DNA from: Kytococcus sedentarius DSM 20547
Lineage (GTDB): Bacteria; Actinomycetota; Actinomycetes; Actinomycetales; Dermatophilaceae
NCBI RefSeq assembly: GCF_000023925.1
Contig: NC_013169.1
Span: forward strand, 558,001 to 622,000
DNA length: 64,000 nucleotides
Direction: 5' to 3'
The translations under genes and the position numbers were made by a program. Shown here piece after piece: positions 1-7,912 of this stretch; position 1 is the first letter of the stretch, and each line of letters opens with the position of its first letter. A model generated the notes under the pieces. The model worked only from the letters and a program-made list of their open reading frames with translations. It was not told the origin of the DNA and made no database searches.

Positions 1-1231
1 GGTCGGCCCGGGCACCGAACACCTCGGCGTCGCCCCCGACGGGGAGGTCCGATGCGGGGCCCCCGGTCACCATCAGGTTGGCCACTCGCCCGAGAGTCCC
101 CAGGTGCGGTGCCCAGTCGGCGAGCAGCCCCCCGGTGGCGGGGTCCAGCCCCTCGATGCCGTGCCCCGGCCCCACCGACTCGGCGCCGGTGGCCAGCACG
201 ATCGCGTCCACGCGGTGTCGGGTGCCGTTGACGTCCACGACCGCATCGGGGGTGATGCGGTGGATCCCGATGCGCAGCAGGTCCAGCCGCCCCTGGGTGA
301 CGCCACGGAACCAGGCCTCGCTGCGGACCGTCCCGCGGGAGACCGGGGTGGAGGCGTGGTGGTGCTCCAGGGCCTGGGGCTCGAGGTGCTGGCGGGCCAG
401 GCGGGTGGCGTCGTGCATCGCGCGCTGCCAGGGCATGGGGGAGGGCCGCAGCACGGTCTCTGCCGCGTCCCAGGGGGCGCGTGCGGGGGCCGGCAGGGCG
501 GTGCGCACCACCTGGTTCACCCGCCGCGCGCGGTCTCCGGCGGTACGGACCCGGGAGTTGCTCATCACCAGGTCGACCGGGTCGGTGGTGGGGCGCTCGG
601 GCAGGATCCAGGGCTGGTCGGGGGAGAAGACGGTCACCCGGGAGGCCCCCTCGGCCAGCGCCGCGGCGGTGTGGACGTGCTCCAGCGGCGCGAGGTGGCC
701 GGCGGTGGGGTGGGTCAGGACGGCGACGTGCTGACCGTCCAGCTCCGCCGCCGGGTCCCACACGTGCGTGTGCAGCAGGGGGCCCTCGAAGGCATTCGTC
801 CCCCGGATCTCCGGGACCAAGGGGTCGCCCTCCAGGCCGGTGGCGAGCACGAGGAACTGGGCCTCCAGGGTGTCGCCGGACCCCAGGTGCAGGGTCCAGG
901 ACCCGTCCCCGGCCTGGGTGGCCGAGGCGACCCGGTCGGTCAGGAGGCGCTCCCCCATCGAGGTCCAGGCGGCGACGCGCTGCAGGTAGGACCGCATCGC
1001 GTCGGCGAAGGGGGAGGACTCCGCGGGCGTGCGGGGCCGGCCGGGCAGGGTCGACTCGCTGAGGGAGCCGCGGCTACGTGCGCCGGGGTCCAGGCGGTCG
1101 AGCCAGCGCCCTCCGACGCCGCCGCGCTCGTCCACCACGACGACGTCGTGGATGCCCTGGCGCGCCAGGGCATCCACCACGGACACGCCGCCGAAGCCGG
1201 CGCCGACGACCGCGACGGTGCAGCGGGTCAC
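1..1231 (-). CDS. FAD/NAD(P)-dependent oxidoreductase (flavin monooxygenase-like), 3' end beyond window
   Basis: The open frame runs without a stop from a GTG start at 1231 to the left edge (about 410 codons), so the C-terminus is missing. The N-terminus has a Rossmann dinucleotide-binding fold with VVGAGFGG near residues 8-15, then VVVVDERGGVGGRW, typical of FAD binding. Two ATG-type motifs follow, LVLATGLEG near residue 125 and DAIVLATGAE about 215 residues later. This arrangement fits flavin-containing or Baeyer-Villiger-like monooxygenases and other two-domain FAD oxidoreductases. The substrate cannot be told. The GTG overlaps the stop of the exonuclease III gene by 4 nt (GTGA), so the two are probably co-transcribed and translationally coupled. 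Confidence 0.8.
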   Translation of the reverse strand, partial: MTRCTVAVVGAGFGGVSVVDALARQGIHDVVVVDERGGVGGRWLDRLDPGARSRGSLSESTLPGRPRTPAESSPFADAMRSYLQRVAAWTSMGERLLTDRVASATQAGDGSWTLHLGSGDTLEAQFLVLATGLEGDPLVPEIRGTNAFEGPLLHTHVWDPAAELDGQHVAVLTHPTAGHLAPLEHVHTAAALAEGASRVTVFSPDQPWILPERPTTDPVDLVMSNSRVRTAGDRARRVNQVVRTALPAPARAPWDAAETVLRPSPMPWQRAMHDATRLARQHLEPQALEHHHASTPVSRGTVRSEAWFRGVTQGRLDLLRIGIHRITPDAVVDVNGTRHRVDAIVLATGAESVGPGHGIEGLDPATGGLLADWAPHLGTLGRVANLMVTGGPASDLPVGGDAEVFGARAD

Positions 1232-2073
1232 GGCGTGTCCCGGGTGCCGGTCGGGAGGTCGATTGCGAGGTCCACGACGACCGGGGCGTGGTCGCTGGCG
1301 CCCTTCCCCTTGCGTTCCTCGCGGTCGACGAAGGCCCCGGTCACCCGGTCGGCGAACGGCTGGGACCCGAGGACGAAGTCGATGCGCATGCCCTGCCGCT
1401 TGGGGAAGCGCAGCTGCTGGTAGTCCCAGTAGGTGAACGTGTCGGGCTCGGTGTGGGGACGCACGACGTCCACCAGGCCGGCGTCGAGGAAGCCCTGGAA
1501 GGCGGCGCGTTCGGGTTCTGTGACGTGGGTGTGGCCCTCGAAGGCGGCGATGTCCCAGACGTCGGTGTCCAGCGGAGCCACGTTGAAGTCGCCCACCAGG
1601 GCCAGCGGCAGGTCCTCGCCGGCCCACGTGCCGGCGTGCCCGGCCAGCGTGTCCAGCCAGCCCACCTTGTAGTCCATGTGGGGGTGCCCGATCTCGCGCC
1701 CGTTGGGGACGTACAGGCTCCACAGGCGGATGCGGGGGGTCGCGCTGCCGTCGGCGCGTGGCTGACCCCCGACCGTGGCCCCCAGGGCGCGGGCCTCCAC
1801 GACGGGCTCGTCGCCCCATCCGGGCTGGTCGGGGAAGGCCACGGTGACGTCCTCGAGGCCCACGCGGGAGGCGATGGCCACGCCGTTCCACTGGTTGAGT
1901 CCGTGGAAGGCGATCTCGTAGCCCAGTTCCGCGAAGCGTTCGGCGGGGAACTTGTCGTCCTGCACCTTGGTCTCCTGCAGGGCCAGGACGTCCACCTCGT
2001 GACGTTGCAGGAACTCCGCCACCCGGTCGAGGCGGGCGCGGAGGGAGTTGACGTTCCAGGTCGCGATGCGCAC
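1228..2073 (-). CDS. xthA: Exodeoxyribonuclease III (AP endonuclease family)
   Basis: This 281-residue protein has the usual length for the family. It carries the ordered active-site motifs of the exonuclease III / endonuclease-exonuclease-phosphatase fold: WNVNSLRAR at residues 6-14, LQETKVQD with the metal-binding Glu34, GLNQWNGVAIASR, GDFNVAP, and a C-terminal SDHAPVVVDL containing the catalytic Asp-His pair. The enzyme nicks DNA at abasic sites and trims 3' ends in base-excision repair. The GTG start follows a -10 hexamer TACAGT (minus strand, 2080-2085) by 6 nt, which suggests a leaderless mRNA. The downstream oxidoreductase overlaps by 4 nt. Confidence 0.95.
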   Translation of the reverse strand: MRIATWNVNSLRARLDRVAEFLQRHEVDVLALQETKVQDDKFPAERFAELGYEIAFHGLNQWNGVAIASRVGLEDVTVAFPDQPGWGDEPVVEARALGATVGGQPRADGSATPRIRLWSLYVPNGREIGHPHMDYKVGWLDTLAGHAGTWAGEDLPLALVGDFNVAPLDTDVWDIAAFEGHTHVTEPERAAFQGFLDAGLVDVVRPHTEPDTFTYWDYQQLRFPKRQGMRIDFVLGSQPFADRVTGAFVDREERKGKGASDHAPVVVDLAIDLPTGTRDTP

Positions 2074-2090
2074 AGGCCCACTGTAGGAGG

Positions 2091-2684
2091 TCAGGCGTCC
2101 GGGCCGGTGGGCGCGTCAATCCAGAACTGGGTGTAGGTCCGGGCGCCGTCGGAGGGCGTGGCGTGACGTGCGGCCCAGGCGTCCAGCAGCGCTTCCACCT
2201 CGGTGTTGAGCTGCTCGGCCTCCTGCGGGGTCAGCTGGAGGGTGGTGCGCTTGAAGCGCGTGGGCACCTGGATCCCGCTGGCGCTGCGTAGGGCCCGTTC
2301 GACCGTGGGCAGCAGGGTGGAGAGGTAGGTCTCGGTCCCGGCATCGTCCTGCCGCAGCGCCGAGTGGGTGACCGCCAGGTGGTCGGCGGCCGCTCGCCAA
2401 GGCCGCTCCCGGCCGTCGAGGGAGTCCGCGCGCCGCACGATGCCGAACTTCTCCAGGGCGCGCAGGTGGTAGCTCATGGCCGAGGGGGTGGTGCCCACCG
2501 CGGTGGCCGCGGCGGACGCCGTCAGCACCCGGCCGTCGTAGAGCAGCTCGATGACGTGCTGCCGCGCCACGTGGGCCAGCGCGCGGACCGGGCGGGCGCC
2601 GGTGATCCGCAGCGTGCTGCCGGTGTGGTCGTGGGTGATCTCGACGCCCTCGGGGAGGTCGGGGGTGGGGTCCTTCGCGGCCAT
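2091..2684 (-). CDS. ArsR-like winged-helix transcriptional regulator
   Basis: The 197-residue product has an ArsR/HTH_20-type winged helix in the first half: ARQHVIELLYDGRVLTASA, then the recognition-helix region GTTPSAMSYHLRALEKFGIVRR and a basic wing with DGRERPWR. The remaining 100 residues look helical, with a heptad-like segment (LTPQEAEQLNTEVEALLDAWAA) that may mediate dimerisation. ATG 2684 follows a purine-rich GGTGGGG. The gene is divergent from an MFS pump, and a perfect inverted repeat lies in the shared promoter. It is therefore inferred to repress the pump, and perhaps itself, with a small-molecule substrate of the pump as effector. No metal-binding cysteine motif is seen. Confidence 0.85.
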   Translation of the reverse strand: MAAKDPTPDLPEGVEITHDHTGSTLRITGARPVRALAHVARQHVIELLYDGRVLTASAAATAVGTTPSAMSYHLRALEKFGIVRRADSLDGRERPWRAAADHLAVTHSALRQDDAGTETYLSTLLPTVERALRSASGIQVPTRFKRTTLQLTPQEAEQLNTEVEALLDAWAARHATPSDGARTYTQFWIDAPTGPDA

Positions 2685-2714
2685 GACCCCACCGTAGACG
2701 ACCTGAAAGACATC

Positions 2715-2750
2715 TTGCGCATAGAGTTGTGAAGCATTACCTTCACAATC
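2715..2750 (+). promoter_or_regulatory. Promoter and operator of the first MFS gene
   Basis: A -35 hexamer TTGCGC (2715-2720) and a -10 TACCTT (2738-2743) are 17 bp apart. Seven nt separate the -10 from the ATG at 2751, and no Shine-Dalgarno is present, so the transcript is probably leaderless. A perfect inverted repeat TTGTGAAG-N6-CTTCACAA (2727-2748) covers the spacer, the -10 and the presumed start region. A bound dimer there would block polymerase. The adjacent ArsR-like regulator is the obvious candidate ligand (inference). Confidence 0.75.
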
Positions 2751-4070
2751 ATGAAAGAAAACCTTCGCAATTCCGCCTCGATCTGGACCGAGGGGGACAT
2801 CCGCTGGATCCTGCCCGCGCGTCTCGCAGCCCTGCTCGGCAGCTCGGCCCTGGCCACGGCCCTGCTGCTCACCACCGAGGGCGCCGGGCGAGGGGCGGTG
2901 GGGGTGGCCCTGCTCATGGGGGCCGTGACCCTGCCGGTGGTCCTCACCATCGGCTGGACGGGCCGCCTGGCGGACACTCGCGACTCGCGCCAGCTGCTCC
3001 TGGCCGCGACGGCGGTCCAGCTGGCGGGTCTTGCGGGCCTGGTGGCCGCCGTCCGTGCGCCGGGACCGGGAGGTGGCAGCGAGACCCTCTGGTGGTGGCT
3101 GACCCTGGGAACGGTGGCGCTCGTCCAGACCGGCCACGCTCTCGAGCTGCCGGTCTGGCCCGCCCTGACCGCCAAGGTGGTGGGGGACGAGCGCATCGGG
3201 GACGCCATGGCGTGGCAGCAGGGGCTCGGCGTGCTCGCGGCACCCGCCGGGGCGCTGCTCGGCGCGTTCGCCTACTCCCTCGGCGGCGTGGTGGCAGCCG
3301 CCGGCATCACGGCGCTCTGCGCTCTCGCCGGGGGTGTGGCAGCACTCGCGATCCGGACCCGCCGGGGTGGCGGGGCGGCCACGCACCCACTCGCCACCGA
3401 CGAGATCGCCGAGTCGGAGGACGCGGAGGCCCCGCCCACCGTCTCTACCCTCCGCTGGCTCGTCACCCACCCGGTGCTCGGGCCGATCCTCTTGGTGCTC
3501 ACTCCACTCGTGCTCGTGGGGGAGGCGGTCAACGTGGTGGAAGTGCTGCTCGCCCGGCAGGAGCTGGGAGCCTCGGCCGCCCAGTACGGATGGGGTGAGG
3601 TCGCCTTCGGGGTCGGCGCGGTCATCGGGACGTGGGGCGTCCGGCGCGTCACCTCCGATGCCGCGAGGCTCGTCCTCTTCCTCGGCGGCTTCTGGGTCGT
3701 GTCCGTCCTCATCCTGGTCGCGGGGGTCGTCCCGTCGTGGTGGTGGTACGTCGGGCTGGCCGTCCCCATCGGCGCCGGCAACATGGCCGCCAACGTCAGT
3801 TCCGCCACCCTGCTGATGCTCCACACGCCCGAGGCCCGGCGCGGGCGGGTGCAGGCCGCCTTCGTGGGCACCGTCCGTGCCTTCTCCCTGGGTGCCCTGG
3901 CCATCGGTGGCCTCCTCGGGTCCGCCCTCGGCCCTCGCGGCACCTACGTGGCCTGCGGAACCGCCGCCTGCCTGGTGATGCTGGCCGGCAGCGTCTGGCT
4001 GCACCGCGCCCATCGTGCGGCGCGTCCCAGCGGGCGCCGGCCCCGCCGGGCTGCGACAGTTGTCCCATGA
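2751..4070 (+). CDS. Major facilitator superfamily efflux pump
   Basis: This 439-residue membrane protein has about twelve hydrophobic segments. Its loop GRLADTRDSRQL resembles the cytoplasmic MFS motif A region, and it has a central charged loop (RTRRGGGAATHP). It resembles the EntS/MFS_3 type of drug or siderophore exporter. It is clearly paralogous to the second MFS gene at 5627: PVWPALTAKVVGDERIG here matches PVWEALVPRIVGEGRVG there, and GASAAQYGWGE matches GASEAQYGASE. The ATG lies 7 nt after a -10 box with no ribosome-binding site. Its stop overlaps the start of the SDR gene (ATGA), so pump, SDR and pyrE form one probable operon under the divergent regulator. Confidence 0.88.
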   Translation: MKENLRNSASIWTEGDIRWILPARLAALLGSSALATALLLTTEGAGRGAVGVALLMGAVTLPVVLTIGWTGRLADTRDSRQLLLAATAVQLAGLAGLVAAVRAPGPGGGSETLWWWLTLGTVALVQTGHALELPVWPALTAKVVGDERIGDAMAWQQGLGVLAAPAGALLGAFAYSLGGVVAAAGITALCALAGGVAALAIRTRRGGGAATHPLATDEIAESEDAEAPPTVSTLRWLVTHPVLGPILLVLTPLVLVGEAVNVVEVLLARQELGASAAQYGWGEVAFGVGAVIGTWGVRRVTSDAARLVLFLGGFWVVSVLILVAGVVPSWWWYVGLAVPIGAGNMAANVSSATLLMLHTPEARRGRVQAAFVGTVRAFSLGALAIGGLLGSALGPRGTYVACGTAACLVMLAGSVWLHRAHRAARPSGRRPRRAATVVP

Positions 4071-4957
4071 CCTCGGTTGAGCACTCCTCCCACCCGATGG
4101 CGCTGGTCACCGGCGCCTCCTCAGGCATCGGCAAGCAGTTCGCCGAGCAGCTGGCCGCCAAGGGGCACGGTCTCGTGCTGGTGGCCCGCGACCGCGAGCG
4201 CCTGGAGGCCCTGGCCATCCACCTCGGCACGCACTACGGCGTCCCGACCGAGGTGCTCTCGGCCGACCTGACCCAGCGCGCCGACATCGAGCGGGTCGCG
4301 CGGCGGATCCGCCAGGACGAGGCGCCCGTGACGGTGCTGGTCAACAACGCCGGCTACGGGCTGGGATCTGGCTTCCTCCGCAGCGAGATCGAGGACGAGG
4401 AGGACGCTCTGACCGTCATGGTGCGGGCCGTCATGGTGCTCAGCCAGGCCGCTGCCCAGCGGATGGCGGACCGGGGCGCGGGGGTCATCATCAACGTCTC
4501 CTCGGTGGCGGGCTTCCTGCCCTACGGCAGCTACGGGGCCGCCAAGGCCTGGGTCACCCGGTTCTCCGAGGGCCTGGCGCTGGACCTCCACGGCACCGGG
4601 GTGCACGTCCAGGCGTTGCTGCCCGGGCTGACGCACACCGAGTTCCACGCGCGCAGCGGGGAGAAGTTCGGCGGAGCGCCGGAGTGGATGTGGCTGCCGG
4701 CCGAGAAGGTCGTGCGCGAGTCCCTGGCCGCGGTGGGGTCCGGGGAGGTCACCTGCGTGCCCGGGCTCCCGTACAAGGCGGCGATGCTGGTGCTCCCGCG
4801 CCTGCCGCGGCGGGTGGTGCTGGCCCTGGTGCAGCGGGCGAACGAGCGGGACCGCGCCGCCCGCGCTGCCCGCCGGGCGGTCACGACCCGGGCCGAGGGT
4901 CCGCCCCAGGAGCACCTCGAGGAGCCGGCCGGCGACTCGCTACCCTCCGGGGCATGA
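4067..4957 (+). CDS. Short-chain dehydrogenase/reductase (SDR)
   Basis: This 296-residue classical SDR has the cofactor loop TGASSGIG near residues 15-22, NNAG near residue 90, the catalytic serine in NVSSVAG, and YGAAK as the YxxxK active-site motif. The reaction is NAD(P)(H)-dependent oxidation or reduction of an unknown substrate. The C-terminal 40 residues are rich in Arg, Glu and Pro and extend beyond the catalytic fold. The gene overlaps the MFS pump upstream and pyrE downstream by 4 nt each (ATGA junctions), so it is translated as part of a tightly coupled operon. Confidence 0.9.
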   Translation: MTSVEHSSHPMALVTGASSGIGKQFAEQLAAKGHGLVLVARDRERLEALAIHLGTHYGVPTEVLSADLTQRADIERVARRIRQDEAPVTVLVNNAGYGLGSGFLRSEIEDEEDALTVMVRAVMVLSQAAAQRMADRGAGVIINVSSVAGFLPYGSYGAAKAWVTRFSEGLALDLHGTGVHVQALLPGLTHTEFHARSGEKFGGAPEWMWLPAEKVVRESLAAVGSGEVTCVPGLPYKAAMLVLPRLPRRVVLALVQRANERDRAARAARRAVTTRAEGPPQEHLEEPAGDSLPSGA

Positions 4958-5511
4958 CCAGCGCAGCGTCCTCCGTCAAGCAGCAGCTCGCCGACACCAT
5001 CGCCGCCGATGCGGTGGTGTACGGCCGGGTGACCCTCTCCTCCGGCAAGGAGGCCGACTACTACGTCGACCTGCGCCGGGTGACGCTCTCGGGCAGTGCG
5101 GCGCCGCTGGTGGGCCGGGCGATGCTGGAGCTCACCGCGGACTTCGAGTTCGACGCCGTGGGTGGCCTGACCATGGGGGCCGATCCGGTGGCCACCGCGA
5201 TGCTGCACGCCGCGGCCGCGCAGGGTCGCCCCCTGGACGCGTTCGTCGTGCGCAAGGCCGGCAAGGCCCACGGCCTGCAGCAGCGCATCGAGGGTCCCTC
5301 CATCGAGGGGCGCCGGGTGGTGGTGGTGGAGGACACCTCGACCACGGGCAACTCGCCGCTCACCGCCGTCGAGGCCGCCCGGGAGGCCGGTGCCGAGGTG
5401 GTGGCCGTCGCCGTGATCGTGGACCGGTCCTCCGGGGCGCGGGAGGCCGTGGAGGCGCAGGGCGTCGAGTACCGGGCGGCCCTGGGGCTGGGCGACATCG
5501 GCCTGGCCTGA
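4954..5511 (+). CDS. pyrE: Orotate phosphoribosyltransferase
   Basis: The product is 185 residues. It has the phosphoribosyltransferase fold and the PRPP-binding loop VVVVEDTSTTGNSPL in its C-terminal half. The N-terminal region YGRVTLSSGKEADYYVDLR matches the orotate-binding part of OPRTases (usually TLSSGKxSxYY). The enzyme transfers ribose-5-phosphate from PRPP to orotate to give OMP in pyrimidine synthesis. No other pyr gene is nearby, so this is an isolated pathway member that ends an operon begun by a drug-type pump and an SDR. The start overlaps the SDR stop by 4 nt. Confidence 0.93.
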   Translation: MTSAASSVKQQLADTIAADAVVYGRVTLSSGKEADYYVDLRRVTLSGSAAPLVGRAMLELTADFEFDAVGGLTMGADPVATAMLHAAAAQGRPLDAFVVRKAGKAHGLQQRIEGPSIEGRRVVVVEDTSTTGNSPLTAVEAAREAGAEVVAVAVIVDRSSGAREAVEAQGVEYRAALGLGDIGLA

Positions 5512-5626
5512 GTCACCGGACCGTTGCCCGGCGGCTCTCGGCGGGCAGCGGGCGACCGCAATCCATACCAAGTCTTTACACGGCTGGCTCCTCTTCCCCC
5601 GCCCGGCGACCTAGGGTCAAGGGGCC

Positions 5627-7063
5627 ATGCCTGCCACCCTGACCGCCGAGTTCAGCACCCCGCCACAGCAGTCCCTGTGGAGGGTGCCGGACGTGCCGTG
5701 GGTGGTGGCCGGCCGCGGACTGGTGACCGCCGCCTCGAGGATGCTGATGGTGGCGCTCATGCTCTGGGTCGAGGCCTCCCCGCACGGTGCGGTCGGCCTG
5801 GCCGCCGTGATGCTGGCCGTGGCGCTGCCTGCGTTGTTCTTCATGGGGACCGCGGGAGAGGTGGCCGACCAGCACGACTCCCGCCACGTCCTGACCGTCG
5901 GGGTCCTGGTGCAGGTCCTGGGCGCCCTGGGGGTGACCGCCGCCGTGGCCTGGGCTCCGGCATCGATCGCGCTGCCCCTGGTGATCGTGCTGGCCTTTGT
6001 GTATCAGGCGGGCGCCACGTTCAACGCCCCGGTCTGGGAGGCGTTGGTCCCCCGCATCGTGGGGGAGGGCCGGGTGGGGGCCGTGGCCTCCTGGCAGCAG
6101 GGCATCACCAGCGTCGCCGGTCCGCTGGGCGCAGCGCTGGGCGGCGTGCTCGTAGGGTGGACCTCGGGCACCGTCGCGTTGGGGGTGACCGCGGCGCTGG
6201 CCGCCCTGGTGCTCGTGCCCGCACTGTCCGTCCGCACCCGTCGTGGCGGGCCGGCCGACGCGCTGCTGCGTGACGCCCGTGAGGAGGCCCGTCGCAAGGC
6301 CGCGGAGGCCACGCCCTGGGCCCGCTTCTGGCGGCGCACCCCCTTCGGGCAGGTCTCGCGCAGCATCGCGGCGGTCCGCTCGGTGCCGACGGCGGCCGTC
6401 ATCGTCACCGTGATGGTGTCGTTCATGATCGCCCAGGGCGCCTCCAACGTCATCGAGGTCTTCCTCGTGCGCGGTCCGCTGGGCGCCAGCGAGGCGCAGT
6501 ACGGCGCCAGCGAGGCTTTCGCCGCGGTGGGCGGCGTGGTCGGCGCGTGGATGACGGCCCGCATCCTGGCCCCCTCCCAGCGGGTCTGGGCCTTCGTCGC
6601 CGGTCTGGTCACCGGCGGCGTGGCCCTACTCTGGATCGGTCTGGCGCCGAACTTCTGGTTCTACGTGGTCGGCCAGGTGGCCTTGGGCGTGATGCAGGCG
6701 CTCGTCGTGGCCAGCGCGATCACCGTCACCGTCACCAGCACCCCCGACGAGCGGCGCGGCGCCGTGATGGCGGGGCTGGGCGGTCTCACCCGGTTGGGGA
6801 CGGTCGGCGCGCTCGGGGTGGGTGCCATCATCGGATCGGTGATGGACCCCCGCCCGGCCTTCCTGGCGCTCGGCGCCGCCGCGCTGGTGCTGCTGGTCGT
6901 CTCCGGGTGGCGCCTGCCTGGGATCGCCCGGGACATGGCCGTCCAGGAACGCGAGCAGGAGCAGCGGGAGCAGGACGAGCAGGCAACCGCGGACCTGCCG
7001 GTGGAGCCGGACTCGCTGGGGCAGCAGGAGCCGGCCACGTCCAGGGTGTCCGCCCGCGCGTGA
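5627..7063 (+). CDS. Major facilitator superfamily efflux pump (paralogue of the gene at 2751)
   Basis: This 478-residue MFS protein has about twelve membrane segments and the loop GEVADQHDSRHVL in the motif A position. A charged central loop (RDAREEARRKAAEATPW) joins the two halves, and the C-terminal tail is acidic and Gln-rich (EREQEQREQDEQATADL), probably cytoplasmic. It shares many positions with the 2751 pump, so the two are products of duplication. ATG 5627 follows AAGGGG by 2 nt. A possible -10 TAGGGT lies at 5612-5617. No dedicated regulator or palindrome is seen here, unlike its paralogue. Confidence 0.88.
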   Translation: MPATLTAEFSTPPQQSLWRVPDVPWVVAGRGLVTAASRMLMVALMLWVEASPHGAVGLAAVMLAVALPALFFMGTAGEVADQHDSRHVLTVGVLVQVLGALGVTAAVAWAPASIALPLVIVLAFVYQAGATFNAPVWEALVPRIVGEGRVGAVASWQQGITSVAGPLGAALGGVLVGWTSGTVALGVTAALAALVLVPALSVRTRRGGPADALLRDAREEARRKAAEATPWARFWRRTPFGQVSRSIAAVRSVPTAAVIVTVMVSFMIAQGASNVIEVFLVRGPLGASEAQYGASEAFAAVGGVVGAWMTARILAPSQRVWAFVAGLVTGGVALLWIGLAPNFWFYVVGQVALGVMQALVVASAITVTVTSTPDERRGAVMAGLGGLTRLGTVGALGVGAIIGSVMDPRPAFLALGAAALVLLVVSGWRLPGIARDMAVQEREQEQREQDEQATADLPVEPDSLGQQEPATSRVSARA

Positions 7064-7075
7064 CACGCTGGTCCG

Positions 7076-7783
7076 GTGCCTGACCCCACGCCCCGCTCCA
7101 GCCAGCCCGAGCACGATGCGGGCACCGGCCCGGCGCGCGTCGTCGGGGTGGGTCCGTGGGAGGGCCCCTGGCCCCGGGACGACGCGGGCGAGCTGCCGGC
7201 GCACCTGGACCCCGAGCTGCTCGAGCACGGCGACCGCCGCAACGTGGCCGACGCGTTCCGCTACTGGAGCCAGTCGGCGATCGTCGCGGCCCTGGACGAG
7301 CGGCGCCACGGGTTGCACGTGGCCGTGGAGAACTGGGGGCACGACTTCAACATCGGCTCGGTGATCCGTAGCGCCAACGCGTTCAACGTGGCGGCCTTCC
7401 ACATCGTCGGGCGACGCCGCTGGAACCGGCGGGGGGCCATGGTCACCGACCGCTACCAGCACGAGTTCCACCACGCCGATGCGGGGGAGCTGGCCGCGTG
7501 GGCGGCCGCCGCTCCTCGACAGGACGGGGGCACGGGGCTGCCGCTGATCGGCATCGACAACCTGCCCGGATCCGTGGCGCTCGAGGGGTACATGCTGCCT
7601 GCCGAGTGCGTGATGGTCTTCGGCCAGGAGGGGCCCGGCCTGACGCCGGAGGTGGTCGCGCGCTGTGAGGCGGTGCTCCACATCGAGCAGTTCGGGTCCA
7701 CCCGGTCGATCAACGCCGGGGCGGCCGCGGCGGTGGCGATGCACGCCTGGGTGCGCCAGCACATCCACGGCCTGCCGGCCTGA
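7076..7783 (+). CDS. TrmH/SpoU-family RNA 2'-O-methyltransferase
   Basis: This 235-residue protein has the three SpoU motifs of knotted SPOUT methylases: motif 1 NIGSVIRSANAF near residue 97, motif 2 CVMVFGQEGPGLTPEV near residue 180, and motif 3 FGSTRSINAGAAAAVAMHAW near residue 208. Such enzymes use S-adenosylmethionine to methylate a ribose 2'-OH in tRNA or rRNA. The target is not evident. The N-terminal 70 residues are a Pro-rich lead plus a segment not typical of TrmH itself. The start is GTG, 12 nt after the MFS stop, and a recognisable ribosome-binding site is absent. Confidence 0.88.
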   Translation: MPDPTPRSSQPEHDAGTGPARVVGVGPWEGPWPRDDAGELPAHLDPELLEHGDRRNVADAFRYWSQSAIVAALDERRHGLHVAVENWGHDFNIGSVIRSANAFNVAAFHIVGRRRWNRRGAMVTDRYQHEFHHADAGELAAWAAAAPRQDGGTGLPLIGIDNLPGSVALEGYMLPAECVMVFGQEGPGLTPEVVARCEAVLHIEQFGSTRSINAGAAAAVAMHAWVRQHIHGLPA

Positions 7784-7912
7784 CGGCGGGCAGGTGCCGC
7801 TGCCCCATCGGCTCTGACAAGATGGCGACCGCACGGCACCGGCGCCGGCCGCGCGCGGCGTGGACCACGCATCGGTGCCCCGGCTCTGGACGGACTCACC
7901 GAGGAGAACCAC

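Noticed and set aside
2685-4013. Extension of the ArsR-like regulator to a 640-residue protein
   Set aside because: The added N-terminal part is the antisense shadow of the MFS gene. ATG 2684 has a purine-rich ribosome-binding site.
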